Source: Pseudopyrenochaeta lycopersici
Lineage: Eukaryota; Ascomycota; Dothideomycetes; Pleosporales; Pseudopyrenochaetaceae
Assembly: GCA_003313425.1 (NCBI GenBank)
Contig: NHZP01000001.1
Span: 930,001-994,000 of the forward strand
Length of the DNA: 64,000 nucleotides
Reading direction: 5' to 3'
The position numbers and the translations under genes are program-made. The number at the start of each line of letters is the position of its first letter. Position 1 is the stretch's first letter. Shown in pieces: positions 34,529 to 45,059 of the stretch. The notes under the pieces were generated by a model. The model made no database searches. It was given only the letters and a program-made list of their open reading frames with translations, and was not told where the DNA came from.

Positions 34529-35959
34529 GCTTGGCTCAAGCTCTGTGAGTTTCCAGAGTTCTTCTGTTCCCGATGATTTACATCTATTACTCGATGGTTG
34601 ATCGATAGAAGAACGAGATTGTGGAGCAGTGAGCTTGTTTGATGAGAGTATTAAAAGGGTTATCAACGAATGTAAAAATCCTGACTAACACAGGGACGGG
34701 CGAGCTATATATCTATCTGGAGCAGGATTCGACTTCACATGTACGCGTCCAATTGAATGTATAACTAGTATTGCGGCTTCCTGAAGCCACAGTAACATTA
34801 CGCCCCGTCAAGCCGCCCGACTGTGGCTCATACGGCGCAATGAGGCTTGGAAGGTACCGGTAAGAGTTCAGAATCTTTCGTAAATCCCTGATCTTTTGTA
34901 TATGTAAGCAGAGCTCCAAACTACATTGATCCAGCATTTGGCCTTGTATGCCTGGTCTGGATTATGTCAAGGTGGGGTATCCGCATTTTGCGCAACTTTT
35001 ATCAGAACCCAATAACGGCTACAGCTTACGTCGCCATTTGCGAACTTTCCGTCTCCGGATACTCGGGCTCTGTGCTGACTAAGGATACACTGAATGCGAC
35101 ATGTATGGTAGACTGCCAGTGCTTACGATCAAACATGAGTGCTTAGGTAATATCACGAGTACTCAGCATTGTCCCGAAGTGGTAGCCTGCAGATCCAAGG
35201 ATGCTCGAAAGCGCTCGTGGTAAATATACAGCCAGCCCCGTATCTGCTGCGTCGGCGTTTACTGAGCTTTTGCCGGTGAACTGCAAAAGACTCATCATTA
35301 TTCGAACCCCACAAAATGTCTCCGATTAGTCATGTTGAAACATCAGTCGAACGATCAAGATGGTTTCAGCCTTGTATGGAGCCGGCTGGAACCGACCGAG
35401 TTCAGACAAATATGCCAGTCACAGCGACGATATATATGCATCTGAGGATTACTACAGAATTTCAGCTTCATAAGTCATCCTAGACTCCCAAACTTTAGAA
35501 CTACCTGATACTCGCACTTTCCGTTTGCACAACATCTGGCATTTACGCTCAGGTGTCTTACTCTGTTTAAAAGCTTGCACTGCCTGTATTTGAAATTGAT
35601 GGACATTGATTCCTTCATGTATCCATTCCTTGTCTCCAAGGCATTCTTACTGCGCCTATCATACATCGTGTTCGTTAAGAAATGCCACTGATGGTCAGCA
35701 CGGATATATAAAACTAATCACAAAAAAACATCGCTTGTCGAACCAGGTTGAACGTGTATACGACACAACAGTCAAATACTAAATCTCTATACGGTGCTCT
35801 TTGCTTGGGCCGAATCGTTTCAATATACGAGGACGACCGTGTTGCTTCTGGCCCGTTTAAATTTCGGCCTCTTCTCTCGACAGCCTTTGTGATGGTGCTT
35901 GCCGAGCTCATTCGTACCTATCTCCATCAGCATTGTATCTTAAGTGACCGAAAGAGGTT
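34529..35959. other. AT-rich spacer between the two membrane microprotein genes
   Basis: About 1.4 kb, AT-rich. A minus-strand open stretch around 34713-34937 contains several potential N-glycosylation triplets (NVT, NTS, NWT) and could be an upstream exon of paralogue A, but I cannot connect it with confidence. No repeat or transposon recognised. Confidence 0.4.
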
Positions 35960-36220
35960 TCAACCTTCCAGATTCTTTCCACAGTACTTCGAAGCTCGAC
36001 GCTTCACAATCCACATCTTGACCAGCAAACCAATGCAAGGAACCAGAATGACGATCAGGATACCCAATAAAGCAAAGAGGGACTCCTTGGACCATTCAGG
36101 GTCTGTGATCGTCTGATCTGGAGTCGGTGGCAGGGTTGAGCTCGTAGCTGAAGGAGGCTGTCAATATCAGGTTATCTATATGCCGACTTGAAGCATACCA
36201 TTTACTAGGCCTGGAGGCAT
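35960..36220 (-). CDS. Small single-pass membrane protein, paralogue B
   Basis: Two exons, complement of 35960..36147 and 36199..36220, 69 residues. Function unknown. Exon 1 is 22 nt (MPPGLVN), as in paralogue A, with a phase-1 intron of 51 nt (using the CTTCAG acceptor; the nearer GACAG acceptor would lead to a stop before the membrane helix). The Ser/Thr/Pro-rich segment TSSTLPPTPDQTITD precedes PEWSKESLFALLGILIVILV, which aligns with paralogue A (WSKE, LF, LL, VILVPC, GLL). A basic tail follows (KMWIVKRRASK). An in-frame stop seven codons before the ATG supports this start unless another exon is spliced in. The basic side after the helix suggests the C-terminus is cytosolic. Confidence 0.6.
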
Positions 36221-38649
36221 CACAGTCCTGTAATACAGTCACGAAGACGTTTTAGATGTCAAAATAGCCTGTTGGTGGCGGATAGAGCTAGGTGCAGTAT
36301 TTAGATTGTTGGAGAAGCGGGAGAGAGATATTCAGTGAGAAGAATTTTCTACGAGGCTTGATGAGGATCGCAAACAATAATGTATGTGAAGATGAGCTCG
36401 AAAATCGATGCATACCAAGGCCATAAATACTCCAGCACAGCTTGTTGTTAGATGAAGGCGACATCTGGCTCAGACCATTAGTGAAAGTTTGAAGTATAAT
36501 TGCCGCGATAAAACGGCGTGGGCTCTGTTATCTGCGACGGGTGTTCAGCTCGCAAAGTTGTAGTGCGTATCCAGTGCCATGGAAACAAGTCGTGCTGCTT
36601 TACCCAATCTAGCAAAGCATGCTAGCCAGGAAGGGAGACTGCTAAAAGCGTTTTGAAACACACAGCAACTGAGACATCTTGAGGCAGATGCGTGCACTGG
36701 GCGCGTGCGTACTAGTATAGTCAGTTTGCCTCACGAAAAAAAGCTTATACATACTAGAGGCCAAGGCCAGCAGCGACATATTGCTGTCTGATTGGGCCCA
36801 GCTATTGGAAAATAGTTTGATCTGCGGCGTGGACATTGAATTTAATGACGCTCAAAAATGGGATAATTCACATCTATGACGAGTACATAGCGGCAGAGCG
36901 ACAATTCTAGATGGATCAACCGTGGTCGGTTAGTTGACTTTACCTCACGCGCTTCTACAAACATAAGGCCTATTCTAGAATTGCTGTGTCTTCGTCTGAC
37001 CGATAGGCCAGACTCTGTCGTGTTTCGCAGTGCTGCCACATGTCCGGAAAGATTGTCGAACAAATCTGAAATACGTCTTCAGGCTGGAGCAAGACCTTTT
37101 ACCACTAGCAACAAGGTCCCGAGCATTTATCTGAAACGAAGGGCTTAGCTCTGCGGCTCTGAGAATACCACGAAAGGTGTTGGAGACTCATCGATAACTT
37201 CTTTCCCTGAGTCAGCGGGGTATATCAAACCCCAAACATGTTTTCCTCTCTTTCCATCTCTGCCCAAGAGTAGATTCCCGATGAGCAAAGCTTAGGGGCC
37301 ATGACATGTATGCCTTCCTCCAAGAATTTGATAAGCCCCTGTTGCCATGATGTCTGCTTACAGCGGAGTGGCGACGATATGAACTAGTTTGACGTTTATT
37401 CATTTTCCACTCTTTCTGTTTGCAGGCCGCAAGGTGCGAGTTGTGGTCAGTGTGGGAAGCTTGGGACACAGTTGCTGACAGAACGTCCGGGGAGTGTTGA
37501 CATAGTCCCTCCTACTTCCTTTCCCGTATTCTTGCTCTTCGATCCAGGCTAATTTTCATCACTTCCAAAACGATGAGTGCTAATATTCACATTTCCTTCA
37601 TATTCCCCAGTGGACGAGTTTGACCTGTCCCTTATGTCTTGTTCGTACCGTGTCCAAAGGCTGGCATCTATTCGTTCGGAGCGCAACCTGACCATTGCCC
37701 GACATCGAGATTGGATCAAACTGTGATATCGGACCATGTGTGACTGATGATTTTGACCCCTCCATCACAACACTGTTGCACTGTTTGCGGGACATGATGG
37801 GAGTCGAGGTCAGCGCTATCGAACAGAGGATGCTGGAGTATTTTCGCAGGCCCCGAGGAACATATCAAGCTTTCCTCGGCGCGCTCCTTCTACTGCCCTT
37901 CAATCTACATTAATTAAATCTGAAAATCTCCCAAAAGTTTGGACTCTCAGATTATGTCTTGGGCCAGATGAGTGCAATTCCCACCTCAAGTTTCACGCGC
38001 GTGGCACGCTCAAAAGCTTCTTTGTGTTCAATCGAGCCTGAAAGGTTACGTGATGTTAACTATGAAACTGAAACAGTCGGTGGCATCAGATCATATTTTT
38101 ACATCTATGTGTAATTCCAAACATAACCTTTTTCCCTATGATGTATTTGCTTTGTTCAAGATGCATGGCATATGGTTCTGCTCGTTTCCTCACCTCACCT
38201 CATCAAGCTACTTTCAGGGTCAATAAATCTCGAACGAAAGGGTGTAAAACTTAATTTCTTATTCTCATGAGTGTGGTTGGCACCTCGTGTCCCAGTATCG
38301 TTGTGTGACTGTAGCCTGGTATCGAGGCGAGCCCGGAATCTTAATTTCAACAAGTCTATATCTTTTGGCCGAAACTAGTCTTTCCAAGGACTACAAAATG
38401 CGTGCCTGAGTCAGGGGGAAAGTTCCGAAGCTTCGAATAACATGTTTAAAGCCCTTTTCTAGGAAAGGTTTGACCTCTACCTCATGACTGTGGCGCTTGG
38501 AAGGTCAAAAGTCTCAGTGGGGTCCGCGGCGTGGAACTACTCGAATTTGAGCTAACTCTTCAGCAAGAGACACACATCAATTGAGGCGGCAGAACGGGAG
38601 CACTAGTCTATACCAGCAATTCTTCATTCAATTAACAAACAAGGTAACT
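36221..38649. other. Gene-poor AT-rich interval
   Basis: About 2.4 kb without a supportable gene. The short open frames (for example 36642..36836, 37695..37913 and 37972..38226) have no recognisable family. No terminal inverted repeats, transposase-like frames or tandem repeats were noticed. With the flanking microprotein genes it has the look of accessory DNA. Confidence 0.45.
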
Positions 38650-39798
38650 TCAGAACCCAAGCTTCTTTTCAAATGCACGCCACTTCCTCCCAATGGGCTG
38701 TATCAGCGTATAACTCAGACTCGTTGTTCCAAGCGGCTGCACGCCATTGATCAAATACAGCGGCGTCACCTTCCCGTCATCGCTGAAGAAGATTTTCGGT
38801 CGTTCCCGCCGATTGAAAGTCTGGACCGAGCCATCCGTAAACGTCACCGTGGAATTGAATGCTTCCTGCAGTTTGAAAGTCCACCGTCCTTCTAGCGTCT
38901 TGGAGAACATGTGTGCGCCCACTCTTGGATATTTTGTCCCGTTCTTTTCTACAATGTCAATCATCCAGTGGGCGAGAGCATGCCAGTGGCCGCGCTTGTC
39001 ACGCCAGACGAACGGATCCTCGGCCCAGGTGGGGCTGTAATCCGATGTATTCCAAGGCGCGGTGTTGACCAACTTGTACTGACCATTCCATTTCTCCGCG
39101 GTGAAAATCTTCAGATCTTCTGCTGCTAAGACCATTTGGGAGGTTGGATCATTGGGTTGCCAGAGCGGCCAGGGTGCAGGATTCGTGCCGTTCACGAGGA
39201 TCTGGAAAGGCGTCCATGGTCCGCGGATGTCGTCTGCAGCGGAGACTGAGATGTTATTTGGCCAAGAGGCCTTGGAGACAGATTTGCAACTCGTGGGGTC
39301 GGCAACGTCTACGCCGATTGACCAGAGGAGATATTTCTCATCCGCAGGGCTCCAATTCACAAACGCATTGTGTCGAAAGCTCCCGGTGACGTTTTGCACC
39401 CAGTGATATGGTCCTTGAGGTCCATTTCTACTCTCTGCTCTCACAATGAACGAAGTTGGTCTCCAGCCGCTCAATCCGCAGCCATGGCTGAACTGATCGA
39501 CGAGAAGATGGAAGAGCTTTGGGTCTGAGCGGTCCTGAACGACTTGTCCACCCCATGATGAGTTGCCTCGAGTGTTGTAATAGCTAGGATCGGTATAATT
39601 GGTGTAATTGTAACCCGTCCACCGCGTCGCTGGCGCAAGATCGAGACGCCCACAGTCATCGCCGAACCAGCCTGGGTCGCATTCACAGAATTCGCTCTGG
39701 CATACGCCGTTAAGGCTACAGTCTTCGTCGCTGACACATGATTGCGCAATCGTAAGCGTTGCAAGCAACGTAAGGGGGAAAATAAGTCTTAAATGCAT
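38650..39798 (-). CDS. Secreted protein with EGF-like domain and GH43-like beta-propeller
   Basis: A single exon of 382 residues. A signal peptide (MHLRLIFPLTLLATLTIAQ) is followed by an EGF-like module with six cysteines (about 20-50: CVSDEDCSLNGVCQ, CECDPGWFGDDC). The remaining 330 residues resemble the five-bladed beta-propeller of GH43-type proteins: repeated aromatic strands, EDPFVWRDKRGHWHALAHW, the RERPKIFF segment and GVQP near the end. About ten N-glycosylation sites (NYT, NVT, NWS, NGT and others). Predicted extracellular and glycosylated. A sugar-cleaving role is inferred from fold only; I cannot assign a substrate or verify the catalytic acids. EGF modules are rare in fungi. It is intronless, unlike most genes here. 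Confidence 0.8.
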   Translation of the reverse strand: MHLRLIFPLTLLATLTIAQSCVSDEDCSLNGVCQSEFCECDPGWFGDDCGRLDLAPATRWTGYNYTNYTDPSYYNTRGNSSWGGQVVQDRSDPKLFHLLVDQFSHGCGLSGWRPTSFIVRAESRNGPQGPYHWVQNVTGSFRHNAFVNWSPADEKYLLWSIGVDVADPTSCKSVSKASWPNNISVSAADDIRGPWTPFQILVNGTNPAPWPLWQPNDPTSQMVLAAEDLKIFTAEKWNGQYKLVNTAPWNTSDYSPTWAEDPFVWRDKRGHWHALAHWMIDIVEKNGTKYPRVGAHMFSKTLEGRWTFKLQEAFNSTVTFTDGSVQTFNRRERPKIFFSDDGKVTPLYLINGVQPLGTTSLSYTLIQPIGRKWRAFEKKLGF

Positions 39799-40353
39799 TT
39801 TAGGATAGGCTTATAGTGCCCTGCCCGATGTCTTCAAATGACTTATACATGTCTGCGGTGTTGACGTCGCCAAGCTCTTCTGGTATGAGTTAACCCGAGT
39901 CTTAAGGCTTGCGACAATGATTCCTGGATAAATACCTTCCTGGCAAGGATATTATACGTACCCCGCAAGGATCACCATATGCACAGAAAAAGCACACGGA
40001 TAGTACTCACGTATTCCATTTCGCTCAGCCTCCTAACAAGGGGAGAATGTTCGACATCGCTATCGCTACGCTATGCTCGATGCCAATTTGGGTACTATAC
40101 AACCCTAACAAGAAAAGCAGGGCTAGATGAAAGATGAATGCAGCTGTGTGAAGAGTGCAGCCGAATATACGAGACAATATTCATACACGAACGCAAATCC
40201 CGATGTCGCCGCGCCCGAAATCGACCATCGGAAATAACTAGACCATAAAATGTCCCGAACCCAGAAACGCTTTCCAAATGTTCCACGCCTGCGCCAAACC
40301 CCGTACCCAAAACTCATTGAAATGTGACGCATCGACGAATAGCCTTTGGCTAT
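39799..40353. other. Intergenic between the GH43-like gene and the acidic-tail orphan
   Basis: 555 bp between minus-strand genes, holding the promoter of the secreted protein and the 3' end of the orphan. Nothing else seen. Confidence 0.45.
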
Positions 40354-43300
40354 CTAGTGCTGTAGCACGTCCAGGAGGGAATCAAAAACATCATCCTCAT
40401 CCTCATCTTCGTCATCGTCGTGATCATGATCGTGCTGTCGTTGTGCGCCAAAACCATCATCGTCCTCTGGTCGTCCGCCATCGTCGTCCTCTCCACTCTC
40501 GGACCCAAATCCACTGTCATCACCCGAAAAGCTGCCTGGCATTTCTGCGCCAGCCTCAGCATCAGATGCTGAATTTGACGCACTGTCATCGTCACCATCC
40601 GTTACTCCGCGCCAGCTTTTTTCACCATCGTCATCATCGTCATCCTCATCAGGTTCCGTGTCACCTCCACGACTATATCCACCAAAGCCAGGGCCACCGA
40701 CAAAGGGTCCCGAGTGTGGTGTTGCGTATGCAAAGGGTGTCGATTTGCCTGCAACAGCTACAGAGCGCTGGCTGGGCCGACTTGTCAAATCTGAGTTTGT
40801 TCTTGGTAGCGCGGGCTGCGAGGAGAAGAATGGTGAAGGTGGCTCTCGTGAGCGTCGAGGGGTAGGGTTCCATGCCGTGGCTCGCGCTTGGGCAGGCGCA
40901 CTCACTTCTGGTCGCGGAGACGAGGAATTTGTCACGCGGCGTCGTTTGAGCCTTGCTATTGAGACGCTTGGCGTGCGCGAAGAAGGTTGCGGAGCAGACG
41001 ATTGCTTGACTGGAGATGAATTAAAGCGACGCTTCGACGATCCAGGAGGAAAGGGTTCGACAACGGAAGCAGAAGCTGTACGGTTGCGGAAATGATTGGG
41101 GCGTTGCGGATAGAACTCGCTCAACGGTGAGATCGGTTGAAGTTGCTTATTCTTCAGGATCGAGCTCGGGGTAATTGATCGTCGCCATTGACGCCCAGCT
41201 GGCCGCATTGACAGCTCAACAGATTGATTGCTGCCAAAGGAGGACTGAACACTAGCAGGAGGAGCATCGTAAGACTCTACAAACTGCCAGCAGGCCTCTT
41301 TAGCGTCAGCCTCTGGGACCTGGGGCTGACAGTATTCATCATTGCCGTCCATCTGCGAGTCCTGATCAGGCTGATATCTGGGGAGCTGTCGAAGCTCTTG
41401 CCATGACCACGAGCTACCCATCGCATCGCTCTGCTGCATGTAGGCTTCACGATGTGTCACATACAATCTCTTCTTGCCACCTGACACTCGCATCATGACA
41501 CCGGCAGCAAGAAACTGTGCTGTCCAGAGCGCGGAGCTGGACATCTCAGCCGGTGTGAGATAGCGAAGCTTGGACTCCTTCATGACCTTTCGTAAAGGGA
41601 TGAACGAAGCTCGGAGACCAGGATAGGCAACAATGGTCGGATCATCATCCTGGTCAGTGTAGGCTAGATGTTCTAGTAGATCACTGAAAGTATTTGACAA
41701 GTTGATTTGTAGGTCTCGTGCGCTGGCGCTTTTCAACGTGACGTCTCGGATGAAACCTCGACTCTGGAGCCTCTTATAGACCAGATTGTTGCTCCCACAG
41801 GCTTTTGGGAAGAGCCAGTCCTCGGCTGATCCAGATGCCCAATCGCTGATTGCTTGACTACTCCATCCGCTTTCAGTGTCACTAAAGAGGGAGCCCTTAG
41901 CGGATATTCGAGCGCCAGGGTGAGGGCTTGAGTCAGTATCTCGTGCTTGGCCTGACGGCAATGGTGTAGCCTGACCAAGCTTTGAGGCCTGTGCTTGTGT
42001 CCATTCTTCAGAATCCTGAGTCGTAGTCCTGGACAGGTCGTGCATCGGATCCTCGGGCGAGAACCAGATGCCACGCAGATCCTGGCCCCAAGGTAACAGG
42101 ACGACCTCAACTTCCCAAGGATGGGCTGTGGTGGGTACAGCTGCGGCTTCAAGGATATCTAGGCGATCTTTGATGTTCCCAAGCTCCATCTCCGTATCTT
42201 TGCGATCCATGGCAGCCAGAATGAGCGTTGAGGAGGTTGTGGATTGTAAAGAATTATTTGAGCCAAAAGACGTTGTGACATTGTCGATGCGCCTCCGGCT
42301 GAATGAGCTCACGCTATTTTGATCGTCCATCGCCTGGTGCATTTTATCATGCTCATCCATGCGGTGCTCAAGCTCGATGATTCTACCATCGTACATCTCA
42401 AGGGTCTGGTTGAGATCTTCGGGTTGCACATAATTGAAGGAGCCGTTCTCTAGCATGTCAAGGCGGTTGCCCAGATCTCGCATTGTATTAGCCACATTCG
42501 GTATGGAGTTTAGTAGGTTGTGAAGTGGAGCGAGATACGATACGAGCTTCTGGAGCCCTTGTGGCGATGCCGTTCGAAGGAGATTCTGGAGTTGTTCTTG
42601 CGGCGCTGATGGAGAGTTCGTCAGCCGCAGCTGTTGCCCGGGTGCAGATTTTGCGCTCGCTGGCCTGCTCTGCGAGCTATTAGACTGCTGCATGTTTGAC
42701 GTTACCTGGGCAAGCGTGTCAATCAAGTTCTTGCCATCTTGTATAGCCTGGTCAGCAGCATTAAGATCGGGTGTATTCCTAACACTTGGCGTGGCAACCT
42801 CTGTGGCGCTTTGTATGAAATCGTCAGGATTGTAGGTATCCGGGACGGTGTCACTGGCCACATCGAGTTGGAGATTGCGATTGAATTCGAAGATTTGGTC
42901 AAGGATGCCGCGCGAAGGGCTGGTGACTTTGTTGGCTTCGAAAGGAATAGAGTTTGATCTTGTCGAAGCTATCTCGGGCTCGCCGTACGATGCTTGCAAT
43001 GCTTGAGCGACATTCATGTCGTCGGGAATGGTGGGGGTGGGTGACTGCTGGCGGTCAATCGTACCTATGCTCTCCAAATGCATCATGGACAGACCAAGAC
43101 CTGCAACGGTCTGACGGGATTGACCTACGTCAAGCCTAGGCTCAGGATTAGCCGCTGGACGCTGGTCATGGGATAGCATGCACACTGAAGGGATCCCAGG
43201 AAGGCCAGTGGTGCTGACCTGTGATGGAGTGTCCCAACCTTGTTCAATGCGACCAGGCCCATTAGCTTGTAAAGCGGCTTGCCTGGGAAGTCCCTGGCCC

Positions 43301-43758
43301 GATCCAGAGTGCGAATTCATCATGCGCTCATTGCACATGTCTTGACCTTCCATTGGGTGTTGCTCCTCTGGTTGTCTTGGGCCTGCGTGTATGTTGCATT
43401 GCGGCCCAGACAAGGATTGACATTGCTGGTCACATTTCGCATGTGCAAATTGTACTATGGCAGCTCTTGAGGGCGCAGGCAGCTCAGGAGCACGCGACAC
43501 CCTCAGATGAAAGCAGGCATGGTGGCTGCAAACACAGATTGTGGACCTCTCGCTGCTGGGCCGATAGTCTGCGCTTTCATCGTGGAGCTCGGCGCTGCTC
43601 TTGTCCCAGAACTGGTCACACCCACACTGGCCTACAGCTGCGTCGCGATAGTTGCAGGGGCCATTAGGAAGGGAGCGTCTGGAGGGTGGTGCTCGTTCAG
43701 CGGGCGCGTGCAGGGTGCGCTGCGTGATAGCTGTGTTTGGGTCTGCGAACCCCGCCAT
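40354..43758 (-). CDS. Large fungal orphan protein with coiled coil and acidic C-terminus
   Basis: A single 3.4-kb open frame of 1134 residues; far too long to be chance. I do not recognise the family. Seen, in order: a Cys/His-rich N-terminal part (VGQCGCDQFW, ICVCSHHACFHL, CDQQCQ, about 40-140); a Gln/Ser/Pro-rich region; a helical segment with coiled-coil character (about 420-500: LVSYLAPLHNLLNSIPN, RIIELEHRMDEHDKM); a compact region with WLFPKACGSNNLVYKRLQ and FIPLRKVMKESKLRYLTPAE; a disordered basic Ser/Pro region with the NLS-like RLKRRR; and a strongly acidic tail (EPDEDDDDDDGEK; HDHDHDDDEDEDEDD). A nuclear, DNA- or histone-associated protein would fit the NLS and acidic tail, but this is inference. 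An intron near the 5' end is possible. Confidence 0.8.
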   Translation of the reverse strand: MAGFADPNTAITQRTLHAPAERAPPSRRSLPNGPCNYRDAAVGQCGCDQFWDKSSAELHDESADYRPSSERSTICVCSHHACFHLRVSRAPELPAPSRAAIVQFAHAKCDQQCQSLSGPQCNIHAGPRQPEEQHPMEGQDMCNERMMNSHSGSGQGLPRQAALQANGPGRIEQGWDTPSQVSTTGLPGIPSVCMLSHDQRPAANPEPRLDVGQSRQTVAGLGLSMMHLESIGTIDRQQSPTPTIPDDMNVAQALQASYGEPEIASTRSNSIPFEANKVTSPSRGILDQIFEFNRNLQLDVASDTVPDTYNPDDFIQSATEVATPSVRNTPDLNAADQAIQDGKNLIDTLAQVTSNMQQSNSSQSRPASAKSAPGQQLRLTNSPSAPQEQLQNLLRTASPQGLQKLVSYLAPLHNLLNSIPNVANTMRDLGNRLDMLENGSFNYVQPEDLNQTLEMYDGRIIELEHRMDEHDKMHQAMDDQNSVSSFSRRRIDNVTTSFGSNNSLQSTTSSTLILAAMDRKDTEMELGNIKDRLDILEAAAVPTTAHPWEVEVVLLPWGQDLRGIWFSPEDPMHDLSRTTTQDSEEWTQAQASKLGQATPLPSGQARDTDSSPHPGARISAKGSLFSDTESGWSSQAISDWASGSAEDWLFPKACGSNNLVYKRLQSRGFIRDVTLKSASARDLQINLSNTFSDLLEHLAYTDQDDDPTIVAYPGLRASFIPLRKVMKESKLRYLTPAEMSSSALWTAQFLAAGVMMRVSGGKKRLYVTHREAYMQQSDAMGSSWSWQELRQLPRYQPDQDSQMDGNDEYCQPQVPEADAKEACWQFVESYDAPPASVQSSFGSNQSVELSMRPAGRQWRRSITPSSILKNKQLQPISPLSEFYPQRPNHFRNRTASASVVEPFPPGSSKRRFNSSPVKQSSAPQPSSRTPSVSIARLKRRRVTNSSSPRPEVSAPAQARATAWNPTPRRSREPPSPFFSSQPALPRTNSDLTSRPSQRSVAVAGKSTPFAYATPHSGPFVGGPGFGGYSRGGDTEPDEDDDDDDGEKSWRGVTDGDDDSASNSASDAEAGAEMPGSFSGDDSGFGSESGEDDDGGRPEDDDGFGAQRQHDHDHDDDEDEDEDDVFDSLLDVLQH

Positions 43759-45059
43759 GGAGGGCTACAGCTGAGCATCCCGAAAAGGACGCGATCGACC
43801 TAGGATTGAGACATGTCTTGGGGTCTATGAGAGCTTCCATCCCGTTAGCACAGCGTCAGGGAGCTTTTGGCGGGGCCGAGCGCGTACCGAGTGTCCTGCG
43901 AGCAACTTGCGAAGGGATCAAGTTCATGCGAGGGGGGCGACGAGGCGCTCTTTTATAGATCCGGCAGGGCGCAGGACCACGGCTACGAAAGTTTGGGTGG
44001 GTGGAGTGCGGGAGGGAGGGAGCGCAGAGGCCGTCGACACTTTTGGGCCGTGACTCTTTGCCTGCAGGCACGCATGCACTTGCAACGGTTAGTGCGCGAC
44101 GCCTCTAACGCACCCAGCAGTCTGGAAACGCGCCTATCCAGCTATCGCCGCCAACTGATAGGCTGTCGGACAGCGATGCTTACACAAAACTCCGGGGAAC
44201 CGCGACAGCCATGTTTAGCTCGCCGCTGGGCAAGCATCCTTGCTGTTGAGCATCCCCGTCACACCAGCGTGGGAATGAGCGCCATGTTCGCACTCTCAAA
44301 GGCAACTACACCTTCGGGCCGCCTGAAACATCACCACAGAGCGACGTTTGCCGAATCCTTCTGCTACTTGTCGTGATCTTCGTCAGTCAAGGCAGCAGCG
44401 CAGCTCGACCTCGATAAATTGCGACGACTTGTCGCTTTTTGCCCTATGCGACAGGAGGCCGCTCATTACTGGTCAATATTCGAAGGACCATCCCGCATCT
44501 GCATGTCAAACAGGCAGGCCCCCATGGTTAGCTGCGCATGGCGACAACTAGACCCAGATATCGGCCTGGCGTTGGCGATTGTTTACAAGGCAAAGATATA
44601 CGTGACTTGTTGTCGTCAGCGCTGCGTCTGCACAGCGTGCTGCTGCAGTAGCAGAGGACTAATCGGGAAACCGGCACACCTTGACGACTGATACCTCTAT
44701 TTTCGAAGACCCAGAATGGCTTAGTAGCTATCATTTTCGCCTCGCTCCCTGCCTGATTATCAGGGTGGGATCGGTGACTAGCCTTTACACCAGAGTCTGT
44801 ATTGTTCATCCTTAAACATACAAACGAGTTCGAGGAGCAATACCCACTTTGGTGATGACGATAATGGAGGTCGATGTTAGTGCGACATGGCAAAGAGAAG
44901 GTAAAGGTCGTGTCACCATTGTGCTACAACTTCCAGCGGCTATGATCCAACCCTGGTCATACCCATATAGATTCGTACAGATCTTCTATTGCTTGTCCAT
45001 ATTATTTCCTCCTTGCCTCATCCTTTTGTTTTCGAGCACCAACTCCATAGAACCTGCTT
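43759..45059. other. Intergenic between the orphan and phosphoribomutase genes
   Basis: About 1.3 kb with the promoter of the orphan and the 3' end of PGM3. Small open frames overlap on both strands (for example 43867..44376) without family resemblance. Nothing else seen. Confidence 0.45.

Noticed and set aside
33980..38649. Possible transposon remnant in the gene-poor interval
   Set aside because: No transposase-like frame, terminal inverted repeat, long terminal repeat or target-site duplication could be seen.
40658..41095. 145-codon open frame antisense to the acidic-tail orphan
   Set aside because: Shadow of a low-complexity Ser/Pro-rich coding region.
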